Shown piece by piece: positions 11,051-21,476 of a stretch of DNA of 64,000 nucleotides (its first letter is position 1; each line of letters opens with the position of its first letter). The notes beneath the pieces are model-generated. The model searched no databases. It saw only the letters and a program-made list of their open reading frames with translations, and was not told where the DNA came from. Origin of the DNA: Pelobates cultripes (Eukaryota; Chordata; Amphibia; Anura; Pelobatidae); NCBI GenBank assembly GCA_933207985.1, contig OW240915.1:125589109-125653108 (forward strand), in the 5' to 3' direction. The position numbers and the translations under genes are program-made.

Positions 11051-12616
11051 TATAAAGTGCTTTAATCCACCCATAAACGTTTCACAATGACCAGTGGGTT
11101 TATCAATTAGTGTCTGCTTCCTTTCCCACTAATCCTTTTAAATTGCATGTCCAATCCTTTATTCGTCCGGATGTTTAACCAATCACAAGCATTCTTTTCA
11201 GAGGGTATGTCTCTCCCATCTGTAGCTCATTCTTGTAATTTATTTTAAGGAAGTGAAGCTATCGCTACTCACATCACTTCTGTAAGGAGGTCCGGATGCC
11301 ATCTTGTTTATGGGCATGTTGTGGACGTATACATATCCTCAATAATTGACATATCGGCTATAGTGGCACGTCACTCTCTTATTAATAAGTTCATCATCTA
11401 TATTGTCCACAAGGGGGCATTAACTCATTCTATATCTAGATGAAAAGAAAAATCCTCTGGGCTTGTCCACATATGCAACAAAGGTATAGAAGGCAGATAT
11501 AAATTTCCATACAATGTATTACATACATTTATTCAAATCATAGTGTATCCTTAGGTTATGAAACTTTCAGTGTGTGATACTATAGGTCAAGGTTAGTGTT
11601 CTATAGAGGAGAAACGGGTTACATTTCTCCAAATTAACGTTAATATAAAACTGTATATACAATAATTAATATATAAATGGAAACATGTCTATATAAAAAT
11701 AGGTCCATATAAAAATAAATATCACATAAAAACCCTGTATATTTATTGTCTTTAAAAACCACCAAAGTTCCATTACCCTAAAATCATTGTAAAAAACAAA
11801 GGTAGTTCATGTTACAGAAAATGGCAGAGTTTGAAGTCATTATTTAATTTGTATAGTATCAGTGTATTCAGATTGAAAATCTGCTTAATTTCAGTCTGTT
11901 CCATCAGTGTAATCATATCTTTACCTATCCAATTTGTTTCTACTTTTTGTATTCCAAAGAATTCTAAATTGCTTGGATATTTATTATGTTTGATCTCGTA
12001 GTGTAATAATAACTTGTTTTTCATATCCATTTTTCATATTATGGATGTGTTCTTGTATACGTACATTCAATGTACGGGATGTCCATCCTATATATGAGTC
12101 CACATGGGCATTTAATCAACTAAATCACTCGAATAACCATGACTTGTTTATATGAAAAATATTATTCTTCTGAGTAAAGTCTTTTATTAGACGTTTGTGA
12201 CTATGAGTATTTTTGCAGGCTCCACATTGATTACAACCGTTAAAACCTTTTGATTTATTTAAAAATGTGTTGTTTGCTTTTTTTGTTTTTTTTTGTCTTC
12301 ACTTGATTATGTACACAGCTATTACTTAGATGAGGTACTCAATAGACTGGAAGGGGAAGTAACCAAACTAGAATAGGTAGAATGCAACCTCACTAAGATT
12401 ACCTCAAGTATAAATCATTTAAGGTAATGGCTAACAAAAAATAACAATTTTATTTACAAGTCTACATGGAAACTTACAAATCCCTGTATATTAATAACAA
12501 TAGAAATTAGAAAGAAACACAGCACTGGTTAGGAATGGAACAAGTCCATCCGCCAGGTTGTGATGGTTGAGAGATACAATGGGGCCTAACCCCTAGAAGT
12601 GCAAAGAGAAAATAGG
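11051..12616 (-). mobile_element. Penelope-like element tail (left-arm copy)
   Basis: On the minus strand: a 5' block of about 127 bp (12616-12490) shared with the start of the element at 13091, then a deletion of the RT. A cysteine cluster (CNQCGACK) and a GIY-YIG-like block (CPCG, then IYIGWTSRTLNVRIQEH after a one-base frame change) follow. The C-terminal open stretch 11812-12030 ends in LNTLILYKLNNDFKLCHF, like the C-terminus of the element at 42708-43044. A hammerhead-like motif lies near its 3' end (11053-11118). The internal deletion and frameshift make it non-autonomous. Confidence 0.75.
11812..12030 (-). pseudogene. PLE GIY-YIG endonuclease C-terminus
   Basis: 72 residues, ending FNLNTLILYKLNNDFKLC, which align with FKLNTLNPNGLNADFEMC of the PLE at 42826-43044. 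It is the downstream half of the GIY-YIG endonuclease that PLEs use to nick targets. The N-terminal half with CPCG and YIGWTSR lies in another frame at 12040-12120. Mirror copy 27433-27651. Confidence 0.75.
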
Positions 12617-12695
12617 ACTAATGGGTTGCAGATGATAAACAATCTGCCTCCCAAAAAGACCTTGTATCCTTATGTGAAAAAAGCTACTCTGCAAT

Positions 12696-12990
12696 CAGGG
12701 GCGTATGAGCCGCGAGGCAAACAAGGCATTTGCCTTGGGCGGCATTTTTCAGGGGGCGGCAAAAAACGCCGCCCCCCCAAATGCCCAAGGCAAATGTCTT
12801 GTTAGCCTCGCGGCTAACAGACATTCTGGGCGCTGGGCGGCAGTGGCTGCAGCGCTGGGCGGGCGGCCGGCGAGGGAGCTCTTCCCCTGAGCGCTCCGCT
12901 CAGCTCCCTCGCGCGCCGCCAGCAGAGTGAGGCCGGGAGCCGGGTTGATGGCGTCATATTCCGGCTCCCAGCCTCACTCTGCTGGCGGCG
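12696..12990 (-). mobile_element. Half of palindromic hAT MITE, cut by the gap
   Basis: Begins CAGGGGCGTATGAG after TCTGCAAT, which is the reverse complement of the perfect target duplication ATTGCAGA seen around the complete copy at 25674-26767. Sequence runs into the central palindrome (GGCTCCCAGCCTCACTC) and stops at N. Confidence 0.85.
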
Positions 12991-13090
12991 NNNNNNNNNN
13001 NNNNNNNNNNNNNNNNNNNNNNNNNNNNNNNNNNNNNNNNNNNNNNNNNNNNNNNNNNNNNNNNNNNNNNNNNNNNNNNNNNNNNNNNNN
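12991..13090. other. Assembly gap, 100 N
   Basis: Exactly 100 N, the usual placeholder for a join of unknown length. It falls inside a GC-rich palindrome. The DNA after it (13091-13217) is the start of a different PLE copy. Confidence 0.99.
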
Positions 13091-13268
13091 ATTAGTCCTA
13101 TTTTCTCTTTGCACTTCTAGGGGTTAGGCCCCATTGTATCTCTCAACCATCACAACCTGGCGGATGTACTTGTTCCATTCCTAACCAGTGCTGTGTTTCT
13201 TTCTTATTTCAGTTTTAGGTTTTAATACCTAGGTTGTCTTTCTGTGTTGACTATATTTTGTATTAGCC

Positions 13269-13661
13269 ATGGCAGGTTTCCTTGCCAACAAACCAGATAG
13301 CTCCATGTGGTGTAAGGATGCAGATAAGGTTTTTTCTAATGAACAACTTGAAAATACTGATACCCCGTCTGACATTAATCAATGTTTTAATAAACGTAAT
13401 AAAGCATACAGACAGCAGATTAGGGCCAGCTGGGAGATTTCTTCTCTTGATTTTTATCTAAAGAAAAATATGATTCCTAGAGGCCCTAGAGTACATACTA
13501 TTCCCTCCTCCCATGTTGAGAACCCTGAAATGGTTAAAGAATGGGAACTAGCAGCCGGCCTTTGCTCGAATACATTTATGCAAATTATCTGTAAATTTGA
13601 AAAAATAAAACTCCAAGAAACGGATAAACAACTTGAGTCCGAGTTAACCAACTGTGATCCT
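13269..13661 (+). pseudogene. PLE 1 N-terminal coding region, part 1
   Basis: Starts MAGFLANKPDSSMW after a splice-acceptor-like TTTCTTATTTCAG (13200-13212). The product is hydrophilic, with lysine-rich helices such as FEKIKLQETDKQLESEL, and lies upstream of RT as PLE N-terminal regions do. The frame ends in an insert at 13662. Function of this PLE region is not known to me. Confidence 0.55.
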
Positions 13662-14288
13662 TGTCGGCAGGTAGCACGGTCCTCTAGGGCAAAAACATGC
13701 ACAGTCCTTGTAATTGCATATACTCCAGGCACTTTATTTTTAAATCCACACAGGATACAGCAGTAAATGAAAAACATAAATGTAACACAAAACCTTATAA
13801 ACAAAAACCTAGCTCGTCTGAGCACTAACTGACATTAGGTTCCCTATCTCTCAGGGTTAAACTAAACAAAACAATGTGGTTTCACCAACCTAGAGTCTTT
13901 GTCCACTCTCAGCACTCCAGTATTTAGCCAGCCTGCTGCTTCCAGCCTTTCAGAGAGAAACAAAACATTTTCTTCCTACCTGCCTAGCAGGGAGGGATTT
14001 ATTCCCACTGCTGCAGCCGATTACCTGCAGCTGAGCAGTAGGTTGGAGACAGTCCAAAACCCTGGGCTGGATCTATGTCTTCCAAGAAAACCGCTAAACT
14101 GCAGAGTGGAGCACTGGCCCACCCTGCTCTCCAAATGCTCCACCCCAGGGGCCCATAACTAAATATTCATTCTGGTTACATACACAGAAACATACACTCC
14201 CCCTGGGGTTAAAAATCATATGCCTCTCTGAACAATTCTGTTGAGATATAGACTCCCTCACAGACCACCCCATTCACCTTATCACACA
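13662..14288 (-). mobile_element. Probable solo LTR inserted in PLE 1
   Basis: About 627 bp interrupting PLE coding sequence. On the minus strand it begins TGTGATAAGG (from 14286) and ends CTGCCGACA (13662), i.e. TG...CA. Flanks ATCCT and CAACC do not match, so a target duplication is not evident. It has no coding content. Confidence 0.45.
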
Positions 14289-14719
14289 ACCTTAATCAAT
14301 TCCAATCTGATCCCTCGTTTAATCAATTGGAATTAAAATTAAAAAAAAATCTAGACAAATACCAGCATTCAATTAAAACTAGAAAACATCAGAAGTTCAT
14401 TAGGGACTTGAAGGACTACGAAACTGGTAACGTCTATAGTACTTTTAAACGTCGTACTAGAACTAATTCTGATAATGCGTTAACTTCAGATGATGATTCA
14501 TCTGATAACGAGTCAGAGAATAGGCAACAGTCGCTACAGATATGTTCACCAAATTCTGATCCCAGTACACCTAACCAAGGCAATTCCAGGGGTATCCTAA
14601 AGAAGGGGGTGAATTTTTTAGAAATGGGCCATCTGGACGACCCATTACCACACCAATTACCATACCACACTCGCAACAGGGGTCGTGGGAGAAGTGCAAC
14701 AAGGAGAAGGCAATTCTAA
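14289..14719 (+). pseudogene. PLE 1 N-terminal coding region, part 2
   Basis: ORF from 14327 gives a lysine-rich helix (LKKNLDKYQHSIKTRKHQKF), then an acidic serine-rich stretch (SDDDSSDNESEN) and an RG/RR-rich end (NRGRGRSATRRRQF). Basic nucleic-acid-binding tails are plausible for PLE N-termini. It stops at 14719, and the RT region follows after a frameshift. Confidence 0.6.
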
Positions 14720-14732
14720 ATAATAGTTTACA

Positions 14733-15414
14733 AATAATCAACCTTTCATCTCATCTCCTCACTACTCAAGAAACAAATGTGCTCTCAAAGGGCCTCTCTT
14801 TTGTGCCGGTTCCGCCCTTTAACAGATTTATATGGGTTAAAGACCTACATTTATTTGTTAGAAAATGTGTAAATATCATCAAATCAGAACTGACAAAAAG
14901 CTAAAAGATTTGGGTCTCATTGATAAAGACTATGACTGTCTTATGACTTTAATATCTCTCCTGGATGAGAGCGACACAAATACCACGTTACAACAAACAA
15001 ACTTAAAATCTCAAAGTCGCTTTACACCTAATCTGGGGAATTTTAAGAATATTGAATTCTTTCTAGAGTCAATAATAATCAACCTTTCATCTCATCTCCT
15101 CACTACTCAAGAAACAAATGTGCTCTCAAAGGGCCTCTCTTTTGTGCCGGTTCCGCCCTTTAACAGATTTATATGGGTTAAAGACCTACATTTATTTGTT
15201 AGAAAATGTGTAAATATCATCAAATCAGAACTGACAAAAAGCTAAAAGATTTGGGTCTCATTGATAAAGACTATGACTGTCTTATGACTTTAATATCTCT
15301 CCTGGATGAGAGCGACACAAATACCACGTTACAACAAACAAACTTAAAATCTCAAAGTCGCTTTACACCTAATCTGGGGAATTTTAAGAATATTGAATTC
15401 TTTCTAGAGTCAGT
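14733..15414 (+). repeat. 341-bp tandem duplication in PLE 1
   Basis: 14733-15073 and 15074-15414 are nearly identical, from AATAATCAACCTTTC to TTTCTAGAGTC. Both encode MCKYHQIRTDKKLKDLGLI (first 14865, second 15206). 341 is not a multiple of 3, so the duplication shifts the frame. Confidence 0.95.
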
Positions 15415-16982
15415 CAAATTTGCAATTGAGAACATCAATCATAAGGATTTGAATTTCTTTCCCAATATGAATCTTACAAAATCTGAGAACAAAACCCTCC
15501 AGTCTTTAAAACTGGATACTACAATTACGATCAAACCGGCTGACAAGGGAGGGAATATAGTCATTTTGAATTCAGCAGACTATATAAAAATGACTCAAGA
15601 TTCTTGATGATAGAGATACGTACCATCTTCTCAGAACAGACCCCACCAATACATTCTTACAGGACTACAAAGCAATTTTGGACATGGGCCGCAGTAGAGG
15701 GGTGATATCCAGAGATGAATATGATTTCATCCTGAATAAATTCCCCAGGATAGCTACCTTCTACTGCCTGCCCAAAGTCCATAAAAGCCAGATTAATCCC
15801 CCTGGGCGCCCCATAGTTTCGGGTGTTGACAACCTTACCCAAAATGGTAGTATTTAACTGGATAAGTTATCCGCCCATTTGTGGAATTGTTACCTTCCTT
15901 CATTCAGGACACCAAGCAAACTTTGGTTCGTCTATCAAGTCTAACAGTACCCGAATCAGTGGCACTTTGTAGTCTTGACGTTGAAGCATTATATTCATCT
16001 ATACCACACAAGGGGGGCATTCAACATGTTAAATTTTACCTTGACAAAAGGGGTTCTGACCTTAATGATCACTCTAACTTTGTCTTGGAACTTCTTGAGT
16101 TTATCCTCTGCCACAACTACTTACTCTTCAATGAAAAATTTTACCATCAGGTACAGGGCAATGCGATGGGGACGGCTTGTGCCCCATCATATGCCAATCT
16201 CCACCTAGGTTGGTGGGAGGAAGTAGTTGTGGCATCTGATGTTTTTTTCATCATACAGGCCCTTTATTCATCATTGGGCCCGTTATATTGATGATATTTT
16301 GATTTTGTGGACAGGTAGTAGGGGATTTTTTGATGAATTTGTATCCCTACTCAATATCAATGATTTTAACCTACATTTTACTTCGGAGTTCGGGGGCAAT
16401 ACACTTAATTTCTTGGACCTTACGATCATGGTCAGTGGTAATTCCATCACCACTACGCTGTATAAAAAGCCCACATCTTCTAACAGTCTCCTTCGTTGGG
16501 AGAGTTTTCATCCCCAATCCCTTAAAGGTGGCATTCCGACGGGGCAATATCTTAGAGCCCGTAGGAACTGCAGCGATGTTGAGGATTTTAAGCTTCAAGC
16601 TAACATATTGCGACAACAGTTCAAAATGAAGGGCTATCCTAATAAATGCCTAAAAAAAGCCTATAGAAGGGCCTTAGAGGCAGACAGAGGCACTCTACTA
16701 TTCCCAAAAGTAGTGGATACCTCCATCAAACCTCAAGCCCCACGGATGAAAGCCACTTCCAATTCAGGCTGGGAGGCTGTTAAGTTTGAGATCCAAAAAT
16801 TCTGGCCGTGTCTGCTGGATGATGTTCACCTTAAAAGGCTCTTAGGGCCAAATGTGGATATGATGGCACGTAGAGGCAAAAACCTTAGGAACCTTTTAGT
16901 CCCAAGCCATTTCCATCGTTCACCCACACGCACCTGGCTACACACCCCTACACACCCCTGTGTGACATACTCATACATGTAG
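15415..16982 (+). pseudogene. Penelope-like reverse transcriptase (PLE 1)
   Basis: PLE RT, related to telomerase RT. Blocks in order: KPADKGGNIVI (15535), YCLPKVHKS (15760), CSLDVEALYSSIPH (15970-16010, first catalytic Asp), QVQGNAMGTACAPSYANL (16150-16200) and RYIDDILILW (16277-16310, catalytic pair). GGNTLNFLDLTI and YKKPTSSNSLLRW follow. Frame changes near 15605, 15855 and 16215. After RRGKNLRNLLVPSHF the frame runs to HPCVTYSYM and stops at 16982. Related elements continue into a Cys-rich linker and GIY-YIG at this point, so a 3' coding deletion is likely. Confidence 0.9.
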
Positions 16983-17325
16983 TGCCACTGTTGTGATATT
17001 TATCATGATTACTAGGGAATTGTTCTCTAAATGGGCTCCATTTGTTTACCCTGTAGCGTTATGTTCATCTATACGCTACTTTCGCCAGCTCTTCTGTTTG
17101 GCTACATTTACATTTTGTGCCTTCACTCTATGAAGATAGAAGATATGAGCTAACTTCCATTCATATTTTGGTTATGTGAGGGTTAAATCTACAATTAGCT
17201 TCACTCCTGTTGAGCTTGTTACTTTTCTCCGCCCCCTATTTCCTGATTGGACAACAATGGTTATATCATGCTTATGGGTGGAGCTTTAAACACATTTAAA
17301 AAGAGGCTCCCTTCAGTCTGCAAAT

Positions 17326-17371
17326 TGCTCTTGATAAAGGCGACTTGCTTCGCCGAAACGCGCGTTGGGCA
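17326..17371 (+). ncRNA. Hammerhead-ribozyme-like motif, diverged
   Basis: Can be folded as stem I TGCTC/GGGCA, core TTGATAA, stem II GGCG/CGCC, GAAA, a minimal stem III (ACG/CGT) and a cleavage-site-like TT. PLEs are known to carry hammerheads with very short stem III. Departures from consensus CUGAUGA: C3 is U and G8 is A, a change that keeps the C3-G8 pair as U-A, and there is an extra A before stem II. Activity is doubtful. Confidence 0.45.
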
Positions 17372-17442
17372 CTTTACTAAAGCGGATGATGATTTTAATT
17401 TACGATTCTATTTTGTTTTCAGACTGTCCTATTATTCAATTA

Positions 17443-18084
17443 TGGTGGGATTAGATACTAGTCTATTACCAGCATGATATTAGGGACTCCTTCCCCCAAA
17501 TCTCCTACAGCTGTTTAGGCAGTTCGTTTAACATTTATATTGCTGGCTATTTAGACTGCAGGTTCTTTTCCTGCAATGTTGCAAACATATTTTGGTAGAT
17601 CTTTTGCACATATATATTTTTTGTGCACTTGACATACTCTTTGTTCTAATTATAGAGTTTATTTACTTTTGTATTTAGAGATCTTCAGTTTGCTACATTT
17701 AATGTATCTCCACCCTTTTGGTCATAGTTATTTGCTATTATTTATGGCAACTCTGCCACATACATGGTGGGATTTGATACTAGTCTATTACCAGCATGAT
17801 ATTAGGGACTCCTTCCCCCAAATCTCCTACAGCTGTTTAGGCAGTTCGTTTAACATTTATATTGCTGGCTATTTAGACTGCAGGCTCTTTTACTGCAATG
17901 TTGCAAACGTATTTTGGTAGATCTTTGCACATATATTTTTTATGCACTTGATATACTCTTTGTTCTAATTATAGAGTCTATTTACTTTTGCATTTAGAGA
18001 TCTTCAGCTTGCTATATTTAATGTATCTCCCCCCCCTTTTGGTCATATTTATTTGCTACTATTTATGGCAATTCTGCCACACAC
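17443..18084 (+). repeat. 322-bp tandem duplication at PLE 1 3' end
   Basis: GGTGGGATTAGATACTAG (17444) recurs at 17766 as GGTGGGATTTGATACTAG, and similarity continues through the whole 322-bp unit, with a few per cent differences. Confidence 0.9.
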
Positions 18085-18604
18085 ATACTTATAGCATTTG
18101 TTTTGACCATATTATTATTATTTTTGGACTAGTCAATTCTATCCAATTAGATCCTAATTTTATTACTTGTTTGTTAAGTATCTGTGTGTTTCTCTCCCAA
18201 GAGGGATTAATAAAGAGTTTTTCGTTTTTTGCTCTCTGCGCTCCACTTTTATATTTATCATAGTGATGTCGCGAACACGAAATTTTCGGTTTGCGAACGC
18301 GAACTTCCGCAAATGTTCGCGAACCGGCGAACCGGAGCGAACCGCCATAGACTTCAATGGGCAGGCGAATTTTAAAACACACAGGGACTCTTTCTGGCCA
18401 CAATAGTGATGGAAAAGTTGTTTCAAGGGGACTAACACCTGGACTGTGGCATGCCGGAGGGGGATCCATGGCAAAACTCCCATGGAAAATTACACAGTTG
18501 ATACAGAGTCTGGTTTTAATCCATAAAGGGCAGAAATCACCTAACATTCCTAAATCACAATGAATATGGATTGACACCTGACATATGACATATTGACACC
18601 TTGA

Positions 18605-18985
18605 CATATGGATTGACACCTGTCCTCAGAGCCCCTGATGCACACGGACACAGAGCAGAATAGAGACTGGTCCCCCTACATAGGGTCACTTGGCAGATAT
18701 GGATTGACACCTGTCCTCAGAGATCCCTGATACACACTGACACAGAGCAGAATAGAGACTGTTCCCCCTACATAGGGTCACTTGGCAGATATGGATTGAC
18801 ACCTGTCCTAAGGATCCCTGATACACACTGACACAGAGTAGAATAGGGACTGTTCCTCCTACATAGGGTCACTTGGCAGATATGGATTGACACCTGTCCT
18901 AAGGATCCCTGATACACACTGACACAGAGCAGAATAGAGACTGTTCCTCCTACATAGGGTCACTTGGCAGATATGGATTGACACT
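18605..18985. repeat. Minisatellite, 91-bp unit
   Basis: Units starting GATTGACACCTGTCCT recur near 18611, 18702, 18793, 18883 and 18974, each with CACTTGGCAGATATG near the end. About four units. Confidence 0.92.
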
Positions 18986-19900
18986 GTCCACAAGGACAAG
19001 CTGCAAGCTTCCTGGCAGGGCCCATACAAGGTGGTAGAGCAGGTTTGTGATACCACCTTTGTGATCGGTGCGGTCACAGGCACGGGAGGCAAGCGCATGC
19101 TCCATGTGAACAACCTCAGACGCCTATCCTATGCCCCGGATAGACAAGCTCCTAGACAAAATGGCCAGAGGCCAGTACCTCACCACAATAGATCTTTGCT
19201 AGGGGTACTGGCAAATTCCATTAGCCGAGGACGCCATCCACAAGTCGGCATTTGTCACCTTGTTTGGCCTGTATCAGTTTAAGGTCATGCCATTCGGGAT
19301 GAAGAATGCCCCGCTAACTTTCAGAGGATGGTAGATCGGCTACTGGATGGGTTTCAGGAGTATGCCTGCGCCTACTTGGATGATATAGCCATTTTTAGCT
19401 GCTCCTGGCCCGAACACCTGACCCACATAGGAGCCGTACTAGACCGGATTAGGGAGTCCGGACTGACCCTAAAGCCCAGTAAGTGCCATATAGGAACGTG
19501 TAAAAACCTCCCCAAGATAGTAGTATGGGCCCAAGAGTGTGAACAGGCCTTCCAACAGCTCAAGACGGCGCTCATTAAATCACCTGTACTTTCTTCTCCT
19601 GATCCAACTAAACACTTTCTCGTCCATACAGACGCTTCTATGCTTGGATTGGGAGCAGTACTGAGCCAAGTCAGAGCAGATGGTGGCGAGCAACCCGGGG
19701 CTTATCTAAGCCGGAAACTTTTGCCCAGGGAAGTAGATACACTGCCATTGAAAAGGAGTGCATGGCGGTGGTGTGGGCCCTCAAAAAGCTGCAACCTTAC
19801 TTGTATGGACAACCGTTTACCTTGCTCACAGATCACAACAAATTTGGGGCACTGCGCGTGCAATCTAATGTGCCACCAGATAGGAGTGGTGTGTTTAGTA
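18986..19900 (+). pseudogene. Ty3-type pol fragment: integrase end, RT, RNase H
   Basis: First comes an integrase C-terminal domain (KLQASWQGPYKVVEQV, then HVNNLRRL, 18995-19125). RT palm follows directly (ARGQYLTTIDL, 19165; PFGMKNAP, 19290; AYLDDIAIF, 19370-19396), then RNase H (AFQQLKTAL, HFLVHTDASMLGLGAVLSQ, TLLTDHN). Integrase before RT is the reverse of ordinary Ty3 elements but is the order known for Gmr1-like elements of fish and other deuterostomes. The RT fingers are missing at the 19140 junction, and stops and frameshifts are present. It lies wholly within the hAT. Confidence 0.75.
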
Positions 19901-19941
19901 CTATTGTTATCAGTTTAATCACTGTTACGTCCCCTATCCGC

Positions 19942-20283
19942 TGATGTGGAGCAAGACGCAGCAGCAGAAGAGGACTCAGCCGAGGAGGTTATGGAAGAGG
20001 ATGGAGTAGGAGGAGTAGAGGAGGTGGCAGCAGGCCTGCCTGCAAGTCATGGCGGTGTCACCAACTCCTCTGCAGAGCCACCCATTCCATGCTTGGCAGC
20101 CGTCAGCAGGTTTGCCCAATGCGCAGTGTAGGTGCCCTGACCATGCTTTACAGACCAGGTATCAGTGGTCAGATGGACCCTTGCCCCAACACTGTGTGCC
20201 AGACATGCCATTATTTCCTTTTGCACAATCGAGTACAGGTTGGGGATTGCCTTTTGTGAAAATAAATTTCGTCCGGGTACCAG
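19942..20283 (-). pseudogene. Duplicated hAT transposase segment
   Basis: Matches 23060-23156 and 23257-23330 of the same hAT, including the 3-base-step acidic/serine linker, and spans the part hidden by the gap there. On the minus strand it encodes FSQKAIPNLYSIVQKE, then HLTTDTWSVKHGQG, which contains the first catalytic Asp region of hAT transposases. It joins subterminal-repeat DNA at 20283. Confidence 0.85.
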
Positions 20284-21190
20284 TGAGTGAGTAGTGGCAC
20301 TGGGCACAGTATCCACTGTGAGCCTGACACACCTGCTGGCAGACAACTAACTGCTATTCAATCTATAACAGTGAAAAAAGTATTTTGTTTTTAAATGCAA
20401 GATATTATGACACCAGATATGAGTGGCACTGTAAACTGGCAGAGTACATGCTGTAGGGCTGACACACCCGCTTGAAGACAACTAACTGCTATTCAATCTA
20501 TAACAGTGAAAAAAAGTATTTTGTTTTTAAATGCAAGCTATTATGACACCAGATATGAGTGGCACTGTAAACTGGCAGAGTGCACGCTGTTGGGCTGACA
20601 CACCCGCTTGAGGATAACTAACTGCTATTCAATCTATAACAGTGAAAAAAGTTTTTTGTTTTTAAATGCAAGATATTATGACACCAGATATGAGTGGCAC
20701 TGTAAACTGGCAGAGTACACGCTGGAGGGCTGACACACCCGCTTGAAGACAACTAACTGCTATTCAATCTATAACAGTGAAAAAAGTTCTTTGTTTTTAA
20801 ATGCAAGCTATTATGACACCAGATATGAGTGGCACTGTAAACTGGCAGAGTGCACGCTGTTGGGCTGACACACCCGCTTGAGGATAACTAACTGCTATTC
20901 AATCTATAACAGTGAAAAAAGTTTTTTGTTTTTAAATGCAAGCTATTATGACACCAGATATGAGTAGCACTGTAAACTGGCAGAGTACACGCTGGAGGGC
21001 TGACACACCCGCTTGAAGACAACTAACTGCTATTCAATCTATAACAGTGAAAAAAGTTTTTTGTTTTTAAATGCAAGCTATTGACACCAGTGAGTGAGTG
21101 GTGACACTGGGCACAGTATCCACTGTGAGCCTGACACACCCGCTTTGAGACAACTAACTGCTATTCAATCTATAACTGAGATTGTGTTTT
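20284..21190. repeat. hAT subterminal tandem array, left side
   Basis: About seven units of 135 bp, each with AACTAACTGCTATTCAATC, a run such as AAAAAAGTTTTTTGTTTTT, and GACACCAGATATGAGTGGCA. Starts near 20345, 20480, 20616, 20751, 20886, 21022 and 21160. Similar units lie on the other side of the transposase (24530-25350). Subterminal repeats in hATs bind transposase. Confidence 0.9.
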
Positions 21191-21476
21191 TTGTTTCACA
21201 GGCAGAAAAGTGCTCCTAAAACATGGCTGCTTGAACCCGAAGTTGGTGGCGTGATAAGTCAATACGCTAAGTCAACCGCATTCAGAGCTAAAATACAAAG
21301 TAAGCAGCTGCAGGGACCATTTTAGCCCAAGGCAGCTCATCTCATCAGGCCTTTTTAATCGAATGTATCGCTTCCAGTGTCAGTCCTCCTTCGATCCATC
21401 CCTCATTCATCTTAATAAAGGTAGGGTAATCTAGACTTTTTTGACCTAGGAGATTTCTCTTCTCAGTCACAATACC

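Larger units (their letters stand above)
3776..12990. repeat. Left arm of 9.2-kb inverted duplication
   Basis: Features in 3776-12990 recur in reverse order and opposite strand at 26488-35686, with paired coordinates summing to about 39,462 throughout. Both arms hold CR1, the short LTR element, the T2-type MITE, Ty3 integrase and LTR, the PLE tail and the hAT MITE. Differences are sparse single substitutions and homopolymer changes, for example a T run at 9722-9740 that is an interrupted A run at 29727-29741. The arm stops at the 100-N gap at 12991. Confidence 0.92.
13091..18260 (+). mobile_element. Penelope-like element 1 (RT only, GIY-YIG lost)
   Basis: Order: 5' leader shared with other PLE copies (13091-13217), N-terminal coding region (13269-13661) interrupted by an LTR-like insert (13662-14288), its continuation (14289-14719) and a 341-bp tandem duplication (14733-15414). 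Then come RT (15415-16982), a hammerhead-like motif (17326-17371), a 322-bp tandem duplication (17443-18084), and an AT-rich end with TTAATAAAGAG near 18210. The hAT element begins at 18261. No CPCG...GIY-YIG domain follows the RT. Confidence 0.8.

Noticed and set aside
20284..21190. Regular repeats considered as a CRISPR array
   Set aside because: Units are contiguous with no unique spacers and lie in a vertebrate transposon.
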